Positions 11,827 to 23,844 of a DNA stretch of 64,000 nucleotides are shown here, piece by piece. Both the position numbers and the translations under genes were made by a program. The stretch is from Adiantum capillus-veneris (lineage: Eukaryota; Streptophyta; Polypodiopsida; Polypodiales; Pteridaceae): contig CM043960.1 in NCBI GenBank assembly GCA_014529385.2, positions 117,064,043-117,128,042 of the forward strand, given 5' to 3'. A model generated the notes under the pieces. It was not told where the DNA came from. It saw only the letters and a program-made list of their open reading frames with translations, and did not search any database. Within the stretch, counting starts at the first letter, position 1, and the number at the start of each line of letters is the position of its first letter.

Positions 11827-12660
11827 TCAGAACCCATTCACCGGCAAAAAAATCACCTCCTCCCTCAAGTCAGCCAAATAAAAGGAGGTAGGCCCACATG
11901 ACTTAAAAATCCAGAACGGCCCAGACCACCGTAATTTCAACTTCCCGGGCATCTTCCCAAGGCGGGAATTAAATACAAGACCCAACTGGCCTCGTAAAAA
12001 TTGTCGAGCTTTTGGGCGATCCAGCCATTTCTTCTGCCAGGATTGCAAATCTTGCAACATCGCAAAACTATGCAATCGCTCTTCATCTAATTCCTGCAAA
12101 ACATCCAAACAATAAACAATGGAATCTTCCGGAAGAAGCCTATCTACAATCACCATCCGCAAACTTGGAACCACCTGCTCCACAGGGGTGATTGCCTCCA
12201 TTCCAAATGCCAATTTGAAAGGAGTTAGTCTTGTTGCCACTTTATATGTTCTAATAGGCCCATAATGCGGAAGGAAGTTTGACATCCCAATCCATTCTAT
12301 ACAGATTAACTAGCTTTGTCAAGATGCGAACCAATTGCTTATTAGTTGATTCAGCCTGCCCATTTTCCTGAGGGTAATATGGAGAAGATTTCCTATGAAA
12401 CACAAATAAAATTGCAACATTCACTCCATCACCTTATTCAAGAAATGGCTACCCCGATCACTAACCAACTCAATAGGACAGCCATATCTGGAATAAGCAC
12501 CCAGCAACAAAAACTGTTGTATTATCTTTCAAAGGACATACTTCCACCCATTTAGTCGCATAATCCGTGGCCGTCAAAATATACCTAGTACCAGTGCTAG
12601 CTGCTACTGGTTTAAAAGGCCCAATAAAATCCAATCCCCATTTTTGAAAAGGCTCCAAGG
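11827..12660 (-). pseudogene. Gypsy integrase fragment
   Basis: Read on the minus strand, the piece at 12660-12470 has the start of an integrase core (KWGLDFIGPF, then TATDYATKWVE). The frame is then lost for about 185 bp. At 12285-11827 it resumes with the C-terminal part (TPFKLAFGMEAITPVEQ, then KLRWSGPFWI and FYLADL), typical of Gypsy integrase tails. The catalytic core is thus interrupted by stops or frameshifts. The 5' end is cut at about 12655-12661 where a Copia fragment begins. Confidence 0.75.
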
Positions 12661-13160
12661 ATATGGCAGGTGACAAAGATACTCGAAGGAGCACTATTGG
12701 CTATGTCTTCAGGGTTGGAGGCACAGTAGTAAGCTGGGCTTCAAATTTGCAAAAAGTGATCTCACTTTCTACCACGAGAGAAAATTATGTAGCAATGACA
12801 GAGGCAAGCAAAGAAATTTTGTGGCTTCACAGATTCTTAGAAGAGTTTGGATTCAACCAAGACAATTGTGTCTTGTACAATAATAGCCAAAGCGCTATCC
12901 ATCTTGCAAAGAACTCAGCCTTTCATTCAAGGAAAAAGCACATTGAGGTGAGATATCACTTCGTACGGACTCTTTTGGAAGAGGGACAACTAAAGCTAGG
13001 AAAGGTGTATACAAGTGAAAATCCTGCAGACATGTTTACAAAGGTGGTCAATAAGGAGAAGTTGAGCTTTTTCTCATCTTCAATTGGCATTCAAGGATAA
13101 GAAGCCAGGATGGAAAGTAGTCACAGGTTTGGTTTGGAGAACAATCTCCAAGTGGGAGAT
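12655..13160 (+). pseudogene. Copia RNase H 3' fragment (Copia-2 family)
   Basis: An open frame from 12663 to the stop at 13098-13100 matches the RNase H end of Copia-2 (55480-55909) almost codon for codon. It shows the family motifs [32 protein letters not shown] and KHIEVRYHF. Two acidic motif residues differ from Copia-2: TEAEYVA is TRENYVA and SDSQSAI is NNSQSAI, so catalytic residues are probably lost. A purine tract (AAGTGGGAGAT) precedes the LTR. The left end is an abrupt junction with the minus-strand Gypsy integrase. Confidence 0.85.
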
Positions 13161-13456
13161 TGTTAAGTATGGAGCTTGATTTACCCCTTGTAATTTTTTG
13201 TATTAAAAATGCACATTTGTAAGGACCCCATTATGAGGAGAAGCCATCATGCGTGAAGAAAAATCACTCGTCGGAAAACAAAATCACTCGCTGGAAACCA
13301 AAATTTTCATGGCCAGTGTCGAGCAAAGGATTTGTCGGAATATTCCTTTTCATCAAAATATTATGGCCGGATGACAACCGAAAAGTGGTTGAAAAACGGC
13401 CGGTCGTTTGGCCGGTTAGTCGGTGGTCGGTCCCGGGTTGTCCTTGGTCGGGCAAC
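13161..13456 (+). repeat. Truncated 3' LTR, Copia-2 family
   Basis: Starts TGTTAAGTATGGAGC like both Copia-2 LTRs and follows the same internal order: ACATTTGTAAGG, ATGAGGAGAAGCCATC, AATATTATGGCCGGA, then CGGTGGTCGG repeats. Similarity stops near 13420-13456, about 40% into the LTR, and unrelated sequence follows. This Copia copy is therefore truncated at both ends. Confidence 0.8.
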
Positions 13457-13469
13457 CACCATATACTGA

Positions 13470-14245
13470 ACTTGACTACATTTCTATTACTTATTTTGAT
13501 TTATAACAATCTCTTTCGGGGTGGATGGATAACATCTCTAGCACGCCTTGGATATTCTGATAAAAAATACATCCCTATCCCTCCTATCGGTACCCAATGC
13601 TTACTTTCTTGCTTTAAGGGAAGAGAATTTCACAAGCGTCTTCTAGATTATGAGAAAAAGGCACTACAGGAACAACAACTCTCGCCTTTGAAAATTGCCT
13701 CAGTGAATGATTGGTTAAAACTCCTAGCATTAGCAAGGAAAGACCCTACTCAATTAGATATTGCCCTAGGATCCTTCTTGGCCTCTTTATGTTTTATTGA
13801 TGCCCAAGACTCTGCTGATCTGGTATTCTACTTTTCTTCCTTACCTACTATTGTTAACAAACTCTACTTCTTAAACAACCTCCCTATTCTTCCTATCAAA
13901 ATTAGACAGTCTCATGAAGTTATAAACCCTCTTTTAGATCTTGATCTATTAGAACAAGATGAGAAGGATGCCCTAAGTTTCTCAGATGACCCCACTTTTC
14001 AAAAATTAGAGAAATCCATGCCCAGAAATTTTTCTAAAATTATTCCAATTCTTCCCCACAGACAAATTGAACTGGATGCAATCCGTCGAGAAAATAAACT
14101 TTGGGACTTTGAGATCCTGAATCAGTGTGTGCCCATTACTGTTGAATCCTTAGATCTACTCTGCAGTCTTCCTCCTGAGGTTGTGGAACAATGCAAAACT
14201 TCAGCCTTACAAGCTAAACACCTACTATCACAAGATAAGGCATAA
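13470..14245 (+). CDS. Unrecognised open frame, 259 codons
   Basis: An uninterrupted frame runs from the broken Copia LTR (open upstream to 13253) to TAA at about 14245. The part after the LTR looks protein-like: helical, with balanced charge, and segments such as NDWLKLLALARKDPTQLDIA and PEVVEQCKTSALQAKHLL. I recognise no domain, and no start codon is compelling in the non-LTR part. It may be a captured exon, an element ORF, or chance. The 259-codon length without a stop in otherwise decayed DNA argues for recent coding. 14246-14560 holds nothing I can support. Confidence 0.35.
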
Positions 14246-14557
14246 GTTTAAATACCTACCCAGTGGAAAACTTTGACCGCCGTCGGCCATAAGGAATTTC
14301 TCAGAAGGATGTAAACCAGGGTATCTCAGCAAACTTGAAGTTTTCAAAAAACCAGACCATACCATTGCAAGAAACAAAACCATTATAAAATGAGTATGTC
14401 AAAGCAGAAAGCAGAAAACCTACCTCCAAACATATACAAGGAGAGTGGAAGGTCTAGGGCTTTGGGACACACACACACCACGATCTCCATCTCACGAAAG
14501 GACGGGTTTTGTAAATACCATCTTGAATAAAGTTTGTCCGCATATTCCAAACGGTCT

Positions 14558-14700
<143 letters not shown>

Positions 14701-14810
14701 CCCCTCTCTCTCCCTCCCCTGCGGTGCGTTGTGTTGTTGTCATTCAAATCACTGTTGTCTACATCCTAGCCTCTCAAATCTAGGTGGTGCCTGAAAGGGC
14801 GGTGGTAATG

Positions 14811-15150
14811 CGTGTGCTAGTATCCACCCGACTGTGTTATCTTATAGCCTCCCCCTAGTGTACACAGTGGCCATCTGTGCCGGTGGTCTTGCCCATAAGA
14901 CCCATGTCCTTACAATGTTCACTCCGCGTGATGAGTTCTATGTGCATGGGCCTAGAGTATAGGCCACTGGGGTCTGTATGCTAGTATCCACCCAACCGTG
15001 CTATCTTATAGCCTCCCCCTAACGTATACACTATCCGACCGTGCTGGTGGCCTTGCCCATAGGACCCATGTCCTTACAGTGCCCCTTGTTCACTCCCCGT
15101 GATGAGTTCTGTGTGCACAAGCCTAGTGTATAGGCCACTGGGGTCTGTTT
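14811..15150 (+). repeat. Tandem duplication, about 165-170 bp x 2
   Basis: GCTAGTATCCACCC, CTTATAGCCTCCCCCTA, ACCCATGTCCTTACA, GTGATGAGTTCT and TATAGGCCACTGGGGTCTGT each occur twice in the same order, about 165-172 bp apart. No coding content is evident. 15151-16514 has only short frames on both strands and no recognisable feature. Confidence 0.8.
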
Positions 15151-16514
15151 TGTGCTTGCTCTTGTCATTTGGTGCCCCCACGGAGGAGGCCTTCTCAAAA
15201 TCCTTCAGTTTACAACGATAAAAATGATGCATGTCATCAACCATGGACAAGTGGCTGCGGGAGTTCACCAAATTGAGAATGAAGGAGGAAGAAATTGAAG
15301 CTAAGAGCCTTTATTGAAGTGCTACTGCTCGAATATACCGTCGTCTAAAATCTAGGAAGTAAGTTCTCTATCTCCCATCTCTAATTCTAACCATGAATCA
15401 AGAGCCACCCAAGGGAGGGTAGCAGGCTGCTCTCATTGCCGCCGTCACCCAGTGCACTTTATCAATAAGTGCCATTAATAGAAGTAAAGGAGAAGCAAAA
15501 ATCCTCTACATTAACGTCCACCACCAAAAAATCATCCATATTAAGGAAGGAAAGAGGTTAGTAAATCCTGTCTTCCCTAAGGAATCTAAAAATAGAAGTG
15601 TAGCCTCTGCTCCTAAGTAGCCCAAAGGGGCTGCTCGTGCAAAGTGAAAAGGAGGGCTAGGCCAATCCTAAATCACATGACCCCCAAGGAAGAAGAAACA
15701 CCTGGCCACGTGAGTGCTTGGAGTTTGGATCTGGAAAACAGAATTGTACCTAGGCTACTAGAAAGAAGGTCATCCAAAGTAAAGCAACAATGAAAGATCG
15801 CCTATCGATTTGCGGCACGCATGCGAGTGTGTTACCAGTTCACTTCGATGACCCCAAAGTGGAGGTGATAAGGAGGTTCCCATGCCCTAGAGAGGAGTGG
15901 TTTGGATATTGTCCTTGCTGTTTTGGAAGGTGGGTAGAGGGCCTTCCTTCTCTCCTCGTACAACTCATCCTGAAGAAATTGTCTACCACGAGTGAAACCC
16001 AATGCGCCGAATATGAGCTACAATCAATGGTGTGGAATTCATGCAATTAACCAATTAGGTAACTACTTGCAAGTGTTGCTAGCTAAAAGGCTTAGAATGG
16101 TCAAATATGTCGCCATCACTCCATACGTGCTGAGCAATGAAGGGAAGGTGGAGCCTATGAAGGGTGACAACCTCCTGTGGATGTGCCGACTTGTCAACAC
16201 CGGCATGGTAAGTATAGAAGTGATTACCCCACACTCTGTGCATCATGAATAACAAAACAACCGCTTTTCCATTTAGTTTTTTGCAACACATGCACGTGCA
16301 TATATATGTAGATAGGAAAATCTTCCGTGAGCAGAAGATTGTGTTCTTGTTTGGTTCTGTGACACTAGGAGAGATCCTTAGCTCCCCAAATCCTATCATC
16401 CTCCTCGTGCTAGATTACCATCACTCCTTTAATGTTTCAATTTTCATCATGTTTTGATATATCCACCCAACCTTGTAATAAGCCGTTATAAGCCGCTAAG
16501 CTACTTGTGTTTAA

Positions 16515-16546
<32 letters not shown>
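16515..16546 (+). repeat. Poly-G tract (32 G)
   Basis: Thirty-two consecutive G residues, shortly upstream of a gag fragment. Long G homopolymers are rare and are error-prone in sequencing and assembly. Confidence 0.95.
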
Positions 16547-16547
<1 letters not shown>

Positions 16548-16574
16548 AGAGTTTGAAAAAAATATTTTTTTTCA

Positions 16575-17960
16575 TTGGCAAATGTTTCTTTCCCAACCTT
16601 CACGAGTAAGGTGGGCGAAGATGCTTCAAATTTCCTAGATAATCTTGAAATAGCATGTGTCGTCTCTAAAAGGGATGATGATGCTTCACGTTTGGGTATT
16701 TTTTCACTATTAATGAAAGTGGAAGCAAGATCATGGTACAACGCCTTGGTACAAGCCAGCAAGGAGAGGTGGGACTTGCTAAGAGCAGCATTTCTATAGT
16801 GCTTTGAAAAGGCACCACATCAAAAAATTTGTGGCAATTGCTGATGGGGTTGAAGCAAGGAAGTATGGCTGAATATGCAGCAGACAAATCAAAGTTTGTG
16901 GATCTATGGGGACGATGGGTTGCACCACTGAGGCAGGGCAAAGGGGCACCCAATTTCCTAAAGAAAGACCAGTTTGTGGTTGGTTTATGTCCAATTCTTA
17001 AAGAGAAGTGAAGGGAAGGTTTCCTACTACGTATGATGTATCAGTTGAAGTAGCCCGCCTTAAAGATAAGAAATTGCGTCCAAAAGTCAGAACTACTGAG
17101 GGAGAGGAACCGGGTAGGGCCTGACCACACCTAGCTGCACCTATAGAAACAATCCAGAGGAATCAACCACAGGAACCGGCTGAAGAACAACAAGACCTGC
17201 TCAACCGAATCACCAACCAATTAGAGAATCCTTCAGTACATTTGGTGTAGCAAGTGCATGCACCTGCCAAAAATCCAGTGCAAGGAAGAGGGCAGTGAAG
17301 ATAGAATCAGGACTACCATTGTTACAACTATGGAGAGGACGGCCATGGCATGTACTACTATCCTCATCCAAGAAGGCAGAACTTCAATAGAGCAATAAGG
17401 CAAAATCAGATTACTCTATTAAGGGCGAGGCCACCGCCGCCCAGGCAACCAGAGCCGATTTCATTGCTCCAAATCCTTCGACCACCCGTACAACCACCAC
17501 CACCGCCGCAACCTCTAATCCACCTCTACCCCCACCACCTACTAGAAACCAAGCGTGAGTGTCATTAGCCTTGAAGCTAAGGGAAAGGCGAAGGTGGAAG
17601 AGTGTGTCAAAGAGAAGGACAAAGGAAAAGGAAAAGTAGAAGAAGTAGATGCCATGGGGGTAAAGCGTGCTAGTCATGAAGAGGCCTCTCAAAGGGAATA
17701 AAAGATGAAAGGAAAAGGAGAGTCTAGCAAGCCTGCGTCTAAGCCTCGGTGGAAGATCCGCATCATGGATTTTTTGATGGGCAAGTATTCTAAACCATAT
17801 GACCTAGTTCAAGATGTTTTAATGCAGGGTCCAAAAATAACCTGGCCCCAATTACTCCATCTTGCACCAAGGATGAGAAGACAATGGACAAAGATGGTAA
17901 GTACTAGAAAGTCAAGACCAAGCATTAGGAAATTTTGGAGGTCATTTGGAGGGCCTTGTT
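16575..17960 (+). pseudogene. Gypsy gag remnant with gag-protease linker
   Basis: ATG 16575 opens a gag start (FPTFTSKVGEDASNFLDNLE) that stops at about 16799 (TAG). It continues in another frame at 16829-17011 with GSMAEYAADKSKFVDLW and QFVVGLCPILKE, typical of Retrotrans_gag. After several stops, a Pro-rich stretch (17350-17568) and then a basic region (17705-17962, with YDLVQDVLMQGPKITWPQLL) resemble the linker before the protease in plant Gypsy elements. No intact zinc knuckle or protease active site is visible. 17961-18234 shows nothing clear. Confidence 0.6.
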
Positions 17961-18234
17961 GAAGAGAGAGAAAAGAAGGTGCAATCAATGAGTAGCAACC
18001 TTACTAACATAGAAATGCATGGAAAATATCACAAAAATGAAAGACAGCATTTTAAAATATTGAGATTTGTCCCATTTTTGCAAGACCTTGTCTCACAAAG
18101 TAGGGCCCACTGCCAGCAGCCGTCAAGTTGCTAAGACTTGACTACTGATTGATAGCTAATTCTCTCCCTTTATTAAAATATATCCACTCCCTTTATGAAA
18201 GGATTTTAAAAATCATTCTCCCTCCATTATAGCT

Positions 18235-18708
18235 ATGGCTTCGTCTTATTCTCCTCCAAGAAGTTCTAGAGGTTGCTCTACACGATCCCGAACTAACCTC
18301 ACCATTAGTGTGCCGAAAAGACCATGTAGTAGCATAAGCACTGTCTCAATCTCAAACTCTCTCACTACAAATAATAGGTGGCAAGAGCAGAGGATAAGCA
18401 AAGGTTCTTGGGTTCTTATACAGCCAAGAAGGAGAAAAAGCTCAAAGGCAACAAATATATTTCGTTCTCCATGGAAAGCAAGAGTTTTGGATTTCAAAGT
18501 CGAGGTTGGTAAGAAGACTATGAAAGAGGTCTTTGTTCAACATGTTTTCACTCACTTTGATGTGATTGATAATGGCGGTGATGTCTCCATGGTGCATAAT
18601 CCACGGTGCAACTGTGGGTTAATTATTTGGCACTTCTCTATAAATGTTATCTTGCATTTCAAATGTGAATCTGTTTTTTTTTTCTCTTATTACAGATATC
18701 TAATTTAG
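18235..18708 (+). CDS. Unrecognised open frame, 157 codons
   Basis: ATG 18235 starts a Ser/Arg-rich N-terminus followed by a more ordered stretch (KEVFVQHVFTHFDVIDNGGD, CNCG). It ends at TAA near 18708. Codons after about 18610 become T-rich and Phe/Tyr-rich, and TTATTACAG at 18684-18692 resembles an intron acceptor. The real coding part may therefore stop near 18610 at a GGTTAA-type donor. I do not recognise the protein. It may be a degraded host gene or part of an element. Confidence 0.3.
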   Translation: MASSYSPPRSSRGCSTRSRTNLTISVPKRPCSSISTVSISNSLTTNNRWQEQRISKGSWVLIQPRRRKSSKATNIFRSPWKARVLDFKVEVGKKTMKEVFVQHVFTHFDVIDNGGDVSMVHNPRCNCGLIIWHFSINVILHFKCESVFFFSYYRYLI

Positions 18709-18815
18709 GTTATACAAATGTTTGTGTTTATTTCTATTCTTTTACATTCACAAACTTTTATCCTTCCTCATACGAGGAATGGGAGCCACTGGAGTGCATT
18801 ATAGGTCTCATCTCT

Positions 18816-19208
18816 GTGACCCATGCTCATATTGGGGTCTTGCAGTATGCAGGCAGAACTAGCAAAAGCCTTGCAGACGAGGGTGTTTTCTTCTATGACC
18901 ATTTCTACCAAATCAATCAAAGGAATCAAAGAGGAGTTTTGGTGAAGGTTTCTCTACCAACCAATTGGAGCTCCGTGGATTGGCCCGTTCTCAACATAAA
19001 AATGAGTGAGGCATTGAGGAGCAGGCTCTATAGGGATGTTCAGAGGTCTCTTCAAAACTTTGTACCCACTAAATTGGTGAAACTTGCAAATTTCTATTCT
19101 GTTGGTCTCTTTCTTGAGTTATTTTATACCTGCAATGTACATGTTACTAAAACTATGCTGCTCTGCAAATCATTTGATTCCCTCTTGTGTGATAAGCTTC
19201 TTGATTGA
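18816..19208 (+). CDS. Unrecognised open frame, 130 codons
   Basis: Open from 18816 to TGA at about 19208, 108 bp after the previous frame. The first 90 residues look protein-like (DEGVFFYDHFYQINQRNQRG, LRSRLYRDVQRSL); the end is hydrophobic and Cys-rich. It could be a second exon of the 18.2-kb frame. No domain is recognised. 19209-19694 has nothing supportable. Confidence 0.28.
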   Translation: MTHAHIGVLQYAGRTSKSLADEGVFFYDHFYQINQRNQRGVLVKVSLPTNWSSVDWPVLNIKMSEALRSRLYRDVQRSLQNFVPTKLVKLANFYSVGLFLELFYTCNVHVTKTMLLCKSFDSLLCDKLLD

Positions 19209-19692
19209 GGGTGGTATGTGAAAGAAACAAATGGCATATGTTGCGAGATTGCTCTTGACACTTTCATTGTGTTTAAGTATATGCTTGCGACACAAACACT
19301 AATAATCTCCTTTTGGTACAAGCGTTCTCACCTTTGTTGAAGGTTGCTATGTGCCTATGCATCAAGAGGCAGCAAGTTCGGCAAACAATGTTGTCATAGA
19401 CGTGGAAGTGTTGGACCGTAAGACCTAAATCCTATGACAGTAATTACAATAAAGCAGCAATGCAATCTTTTGCAACTTTCACATGACATAGTGGAGGAGA
19501 CTACCGACATTGACTCCATAATATTTTATTTCTTGCTGGGCGGACGAAGAGTAATGCAACGAAGGGAGAAGCATTTTTTGTGTGGAGATCTTTCTAGCCA
19601 TATTCAAATCGTGCCCATGTAATCTAGCCTTAATGGCTTCAACGAAATGTATCTTTTTTGACTAGTTTAATCTTAATATCAAGTGTTTGCTC

Positions 19693-19903
<211 letters not shown>

Positions 19904-19979
19904 GAGAGCCCAACATTAGAATGCAAGTGGAAAGTTTTCAAATAAGTAATTTTCTCTTGTGCGAGGGAATGCTTTTCGG

Positions 19980-20342
19980 TGAAACACATGTCTTGCAAAA
20001 TACCTAAGAAGGGTAGCACCAAGAAGAAATGGTTCGACATGGAATGTAGTCAAGCCCAAAAACACTTGCTAAGGTTGGATGCAAGCAAAGACAAGGAAAG
20101 TTACTTGGAACAATTACACACATACAAAGCACTTGTTCAAAAAAAGAGGAGAAGGTGGGAAGTCAAAAAAAATTCTTTTAGCGCAAGAGAAAGCACATGC
20201 ATGTGGCAAGTTTTGGCAAAATCTAAAAGGCAAGCGTGTTGCGAGCTTTGGTGACTTGACTCTTGAGGATATGTTATGCATTGCAAGAACCTTTATGAGC
20301 AACCCAGCGTTGACAAGATCGGTAATTATCAGAGCTGCATAA
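19980..20342 (+). pseudogene. LINE-like fragment (endonuclease-RT linker)
   Basis: A frame at 20009-20173 contains KKKWFDMEC, then YLEQLHTYKALVQKKRRRWE. This is the pattern of the segment between the endonuclease and reverse transcriptase of plant LINEs (a WFD-x-EC motif, then a basic helix). A -1/+1 shift near 20165 moves to a second frame with FWQNLKGKR and DLTLEDML, also consistent with that region. No endonuclease or RT catalytic motif remains. It ends where the satellite begins. Confidence 0.5.
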
Positions 20343-20349
20343 GACAATC

Positions 20350-22100
20350 TTCAAAGTAATTTTCATAATTAATTAGACAGAATTACACTGTTTTTTAGAG
20401 AAAATTAAAGGGAAAAATAATCAAATTGATTCAAAATGTCTTGAGTTATTTATCAGAGGTTAATTATATGTTAGGGAACTCGTGATGAATATGTCAAGCT
20501 CAGATCATTAATTTACCTAATTACTTTAACAGAAATACTCTGCTTTTAGGACAAATTAAATAGGGGAAATTAGCAAATGGATTGAAATTGATTTGAGTTA
20601 TTTATCCAAGGTTAATTACATATCACGAAACCTGTGATAATTATTTTAAGCTCAGATAATTAATTTATCTAATTACTTTAGCCAAAATACTCTGTTTTTA
20701 GGACAAATTAAATAGGAGAAATTACCAAATAGATTCAAAATGATTTGAGTTATTTATCGGAGGGTAATTATATGATAGGAAACCCGTGATAATTATGTCA
20801 AGCTCATATCATTAATTTACCTAATTACTTTAGTAGAAATACTCTTATTTTAAGACAAATTAAATAGGGAAAATTAGTAAATTGATTCAACATGATTTGA
20901 GTTATTTATTGGTGATTAATTATATGTAAGGAAACCTGTGATAATTAGGTGAATCTCAGATAATTAATTTATCTAATTACTTTAGAAAAATTACTTTGTT
21001 TTTAGAACAAATTAAATAGGGAAAATTAGCAAATAGATTCAAAATGATTTGAGTTATTTATCACGGGTTAATTATATGTTAAGAAACCCATGATAGTTAG
21101 ATTAAGCTTAGATAGTTAATTTATCTAATTACTTTAACATAATTATTCTGTTTTTAGGACAAATTAAAGAGGGGAAATTAGCAAATGGATTCAAATTGAT
21201 TTGGTTTATTTATCAGAGGTTAATTACATGTTAAAAAACCTGTAATAATTATGTCAAGCTCAGTTAATTAATTTATCTAATTACTTTAGCAGAAATACTA
21301 TATTTTTAGTACAAATTAAATAGGGGAAATTAGCAAATAGATTCAAAATGATTTGATTTATTTTTCAAAGGTTAATTATATGTTTTGAAACCCGTGACAA
21401 TTAGATCAAGCTCAGATAATTACTTTAGCAGAAATACTCTATTTTTAGGACAAATTAAATAGGGGAAATTAGCAAATAGATTTAAAATGATTTCAGCTAT
21501 TTATAAAAGGTTAATTATATTTTAGAAAACTCATGATAATTATATGAAGCTCAGATAATTAATTTACCTAATTACTTTAGTAGAATTACTCTATATTTAG
21601 GACAAATTAAAAGGGAAAAATTAGTAAATTGATTCAAAATGATAGGAGTTATTTTTTAGAGGTTAATTATATGCTGGGAAACCCATGATAATTATGTAAA
21701 GCTCTGATAAATAATTTACCTAATTACTTTAGCAGAATTACTCTATTTTTAGGACAAATTAAAAGGGGGATATTATCAAATTGATTCAAAAATATTGAGT
21801 TATTTATGAGAGGTTAATTATATCTTAGGTAACCCATGATATTTATGTTATCCTCAGATAATTATTTTTATCTAATTATCCTAGTAAAATTACATTATTT
21901 TTAGAGGAAAATAAAAGGGGGAATATAGTAAATTAATCCAAAAATATTTGATATAAATATCAGAGGTAGAACACACCTTGAGGAATTTGTGATAAATACC
22001 CCAACCTCAGATAAATAGTTTAGGTATTTATCTTCAATAAAAGTAACCGATTTTGCGTATAAAATAGAGAAAGAAAATTAGTAAATGAATTTATCTAATT
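20350..22100 (+). repeat. AT-rich satellite, 152-bp period, about 11 units
   Basis: The anchor word CTCAGATAATTAATTTA (with variants) occurs at 20499, 20651, 20803, 20955, 21107, 21259 and 21411, exactly 152 bp apart. It then occurs at 21550 (139 bp, a 13-bp deletion), 21702 and 21853. Each unit also carries a TAGGACAAATTAAATAGG-type block and a GTTAATTATATGTT-type block. The last units are degenerate and fade by about 22100. No coding content. Confidence 0.92.
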
Positions 22101-23830
22101 ACTAAATAAATACCTGAGGTCCAAAATCACTATTGGATGGGAAAATTACCTCAGCATAAATGGATGGTATAACAAATTACTATCAGTAAAATTTTGCTTA
22201 ATTTAGACCATAAGTATAGGAGGGAAAGGTTATAAATCAAAGTTATGAAAATTCTTAAAGATAGAACATATTCAATTACAATTTAGGGTGAGTAATCCAT
22301 TAGCCGATAGAAATTATAATTTACTAAGGCTAAAATGGAAGATAGACTAAGGAGAAACTTAGTTAAAGGGCTTCCCAAATTAAATAGTAATTATCGAAAA
22401 TTACTTATAGCATAAATAAGTTACAGGAGGAATATCTCATCAAATTGACTATTAAAGATACCTACTTACTCCAATAATCCTTATTTTTGGGTAAAAAAGG
22501 AAAAAGAAGATTATTCAATTAAACTTCTAATGGATTAAGTCTTTTTATAAGGCTACCGACATGGCTCAAAGAGAACTAGGGGAAATCCTCTTACTGAGGA
22601 AGAGGATGTTAGCAACAAGCGAAACAAAGCCACTAATGACCATGAGACTGGGCCTAGCCATAGACCAACGTAGAAAAGTCTACGGGCACCCGCCCCACAG
22701 CACATGGACGAGCAGTCCCAGGTGGATTTCTATTTTGTTCACTAAAATCTTTTAAAGTTCATTTTTAAGTTAACATTGCATACGTAAGGTTAGGAAGGAT
22801 AAACTGGCTGTAAATGGAAGGTAACTTCCACGAAACCAACGAGCAATGATTTAAATAGGAAAGAAATGATTGGGTTATGACTGATTGACCTAGGAAAGAA
22901 ATGTTTGACCATCCTTAAGACAGCTTGTCTCAAGACACCTCTGATTCCTTGGAAATATTTTACGCCAGGTAATGAGTAATGATGGAGATACCATCATGGA
23001 TGAGTTGGTTTCCTCAGCATGCGTGGAGTCTTTACCTCGTGCTTGTTTGTGTTTGTGGATAGTACTTTCAAGTTTATCCTAGAGGAACCGCCCGGTTGTA
23101 TGGGTAGCCGGTTGGCGTATGGGCGCTCGGACTTTGGGTGATGGCTTTTTCCACCCTGGTTTTTATAAATAAGGAATGGGTTCCGTTTTTCACCCCTGTA
23201 TAGGTGGTCTTGAGACAAGCCAGTACTGGTCAGAGATACTTCAGAATGATAGTACCTTGTCTTAAATCTAAAGATGTTTGTTTGCTGAAAGAATGTCTTC
23301 AAATACTGTTTTCAAAGGTTGTCTTAATGAAATGCAGTTGTGAAAGTTAAAAAGGAATCATTGTTTTAATTGTGACAAGAATGTGGTAGTAATTAAACAA
23401 CACAGAAATCATGTGTAAGTGCGGGGTGGTAAGTGGGGATTGACTAAGGTTGTCAATCATGGACGGGTGAACCTGATTAATCAGGTAACTATCCATTCCT
23501 GCGTACTAAAACGTTTAGAAACTTCTTCACTTGGAAGAGGAATCCACCAACGGCTGTGCCCTCACATATGTTAGGGGGGAAGAAAGCGTTTGCTAAGGAA
23601 ACCAAAATCTGAATGATGAAGTTATAGGGCCAGAAATTTTTTTAATGGTCCCGTTTCCACTGCGAGACTGGACTAGGTCTCTTTCTAGGGCTATAAACCT
23701 AAACCATTGTCAATGGTAAGGGTGAATTCCTTGGAATTTTTCTTGTTTAAGGACTCTGACTTTAGTAGGCCTAGAGACCTGTCAATGGTACCATCCCGTT
23801 TTTGGTGTCGGCGGGATTGGGGACCTTACA
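22101..23830 (+). repeat. Probable 5' LTR region of Gypsy-B (left end unresolved)
   Basis: The right end is defined by TTACA just before the primer site at 23833. A TATA-like box (TTTTATAAATAAGG, 23161-23174) lies about 670 bp upstream of that end, as expected for a U3-R boundary. I could not find the matching TG start, and the first few hundred bases look like degenerate satellite, so the LTR may begin anywhere from about 22.4 kb. Confidence 0.4.
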
Positions 23831-23832
23831 AG

Positions 23833-23844
23833 TGGTATCAGAGC
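23833..23844 (+). other. Primer-binding site of Gypsy-B (tRNA-iMet type)
   Basis: TGGTATCAGAGC two bases after the putative LTR end. The leader that follows (23845-24720) has one open frame (23920-24261) without a recognised domain. Confidence 0.75.

Noticed and set aside
15992..16252. Frame beginning with a WCGIHAINQLG-like segment, considered as a cysteine-protease fragment
   Set aside because: Only a few residues resemble such a motif and the rest does not follow; too weak to call.
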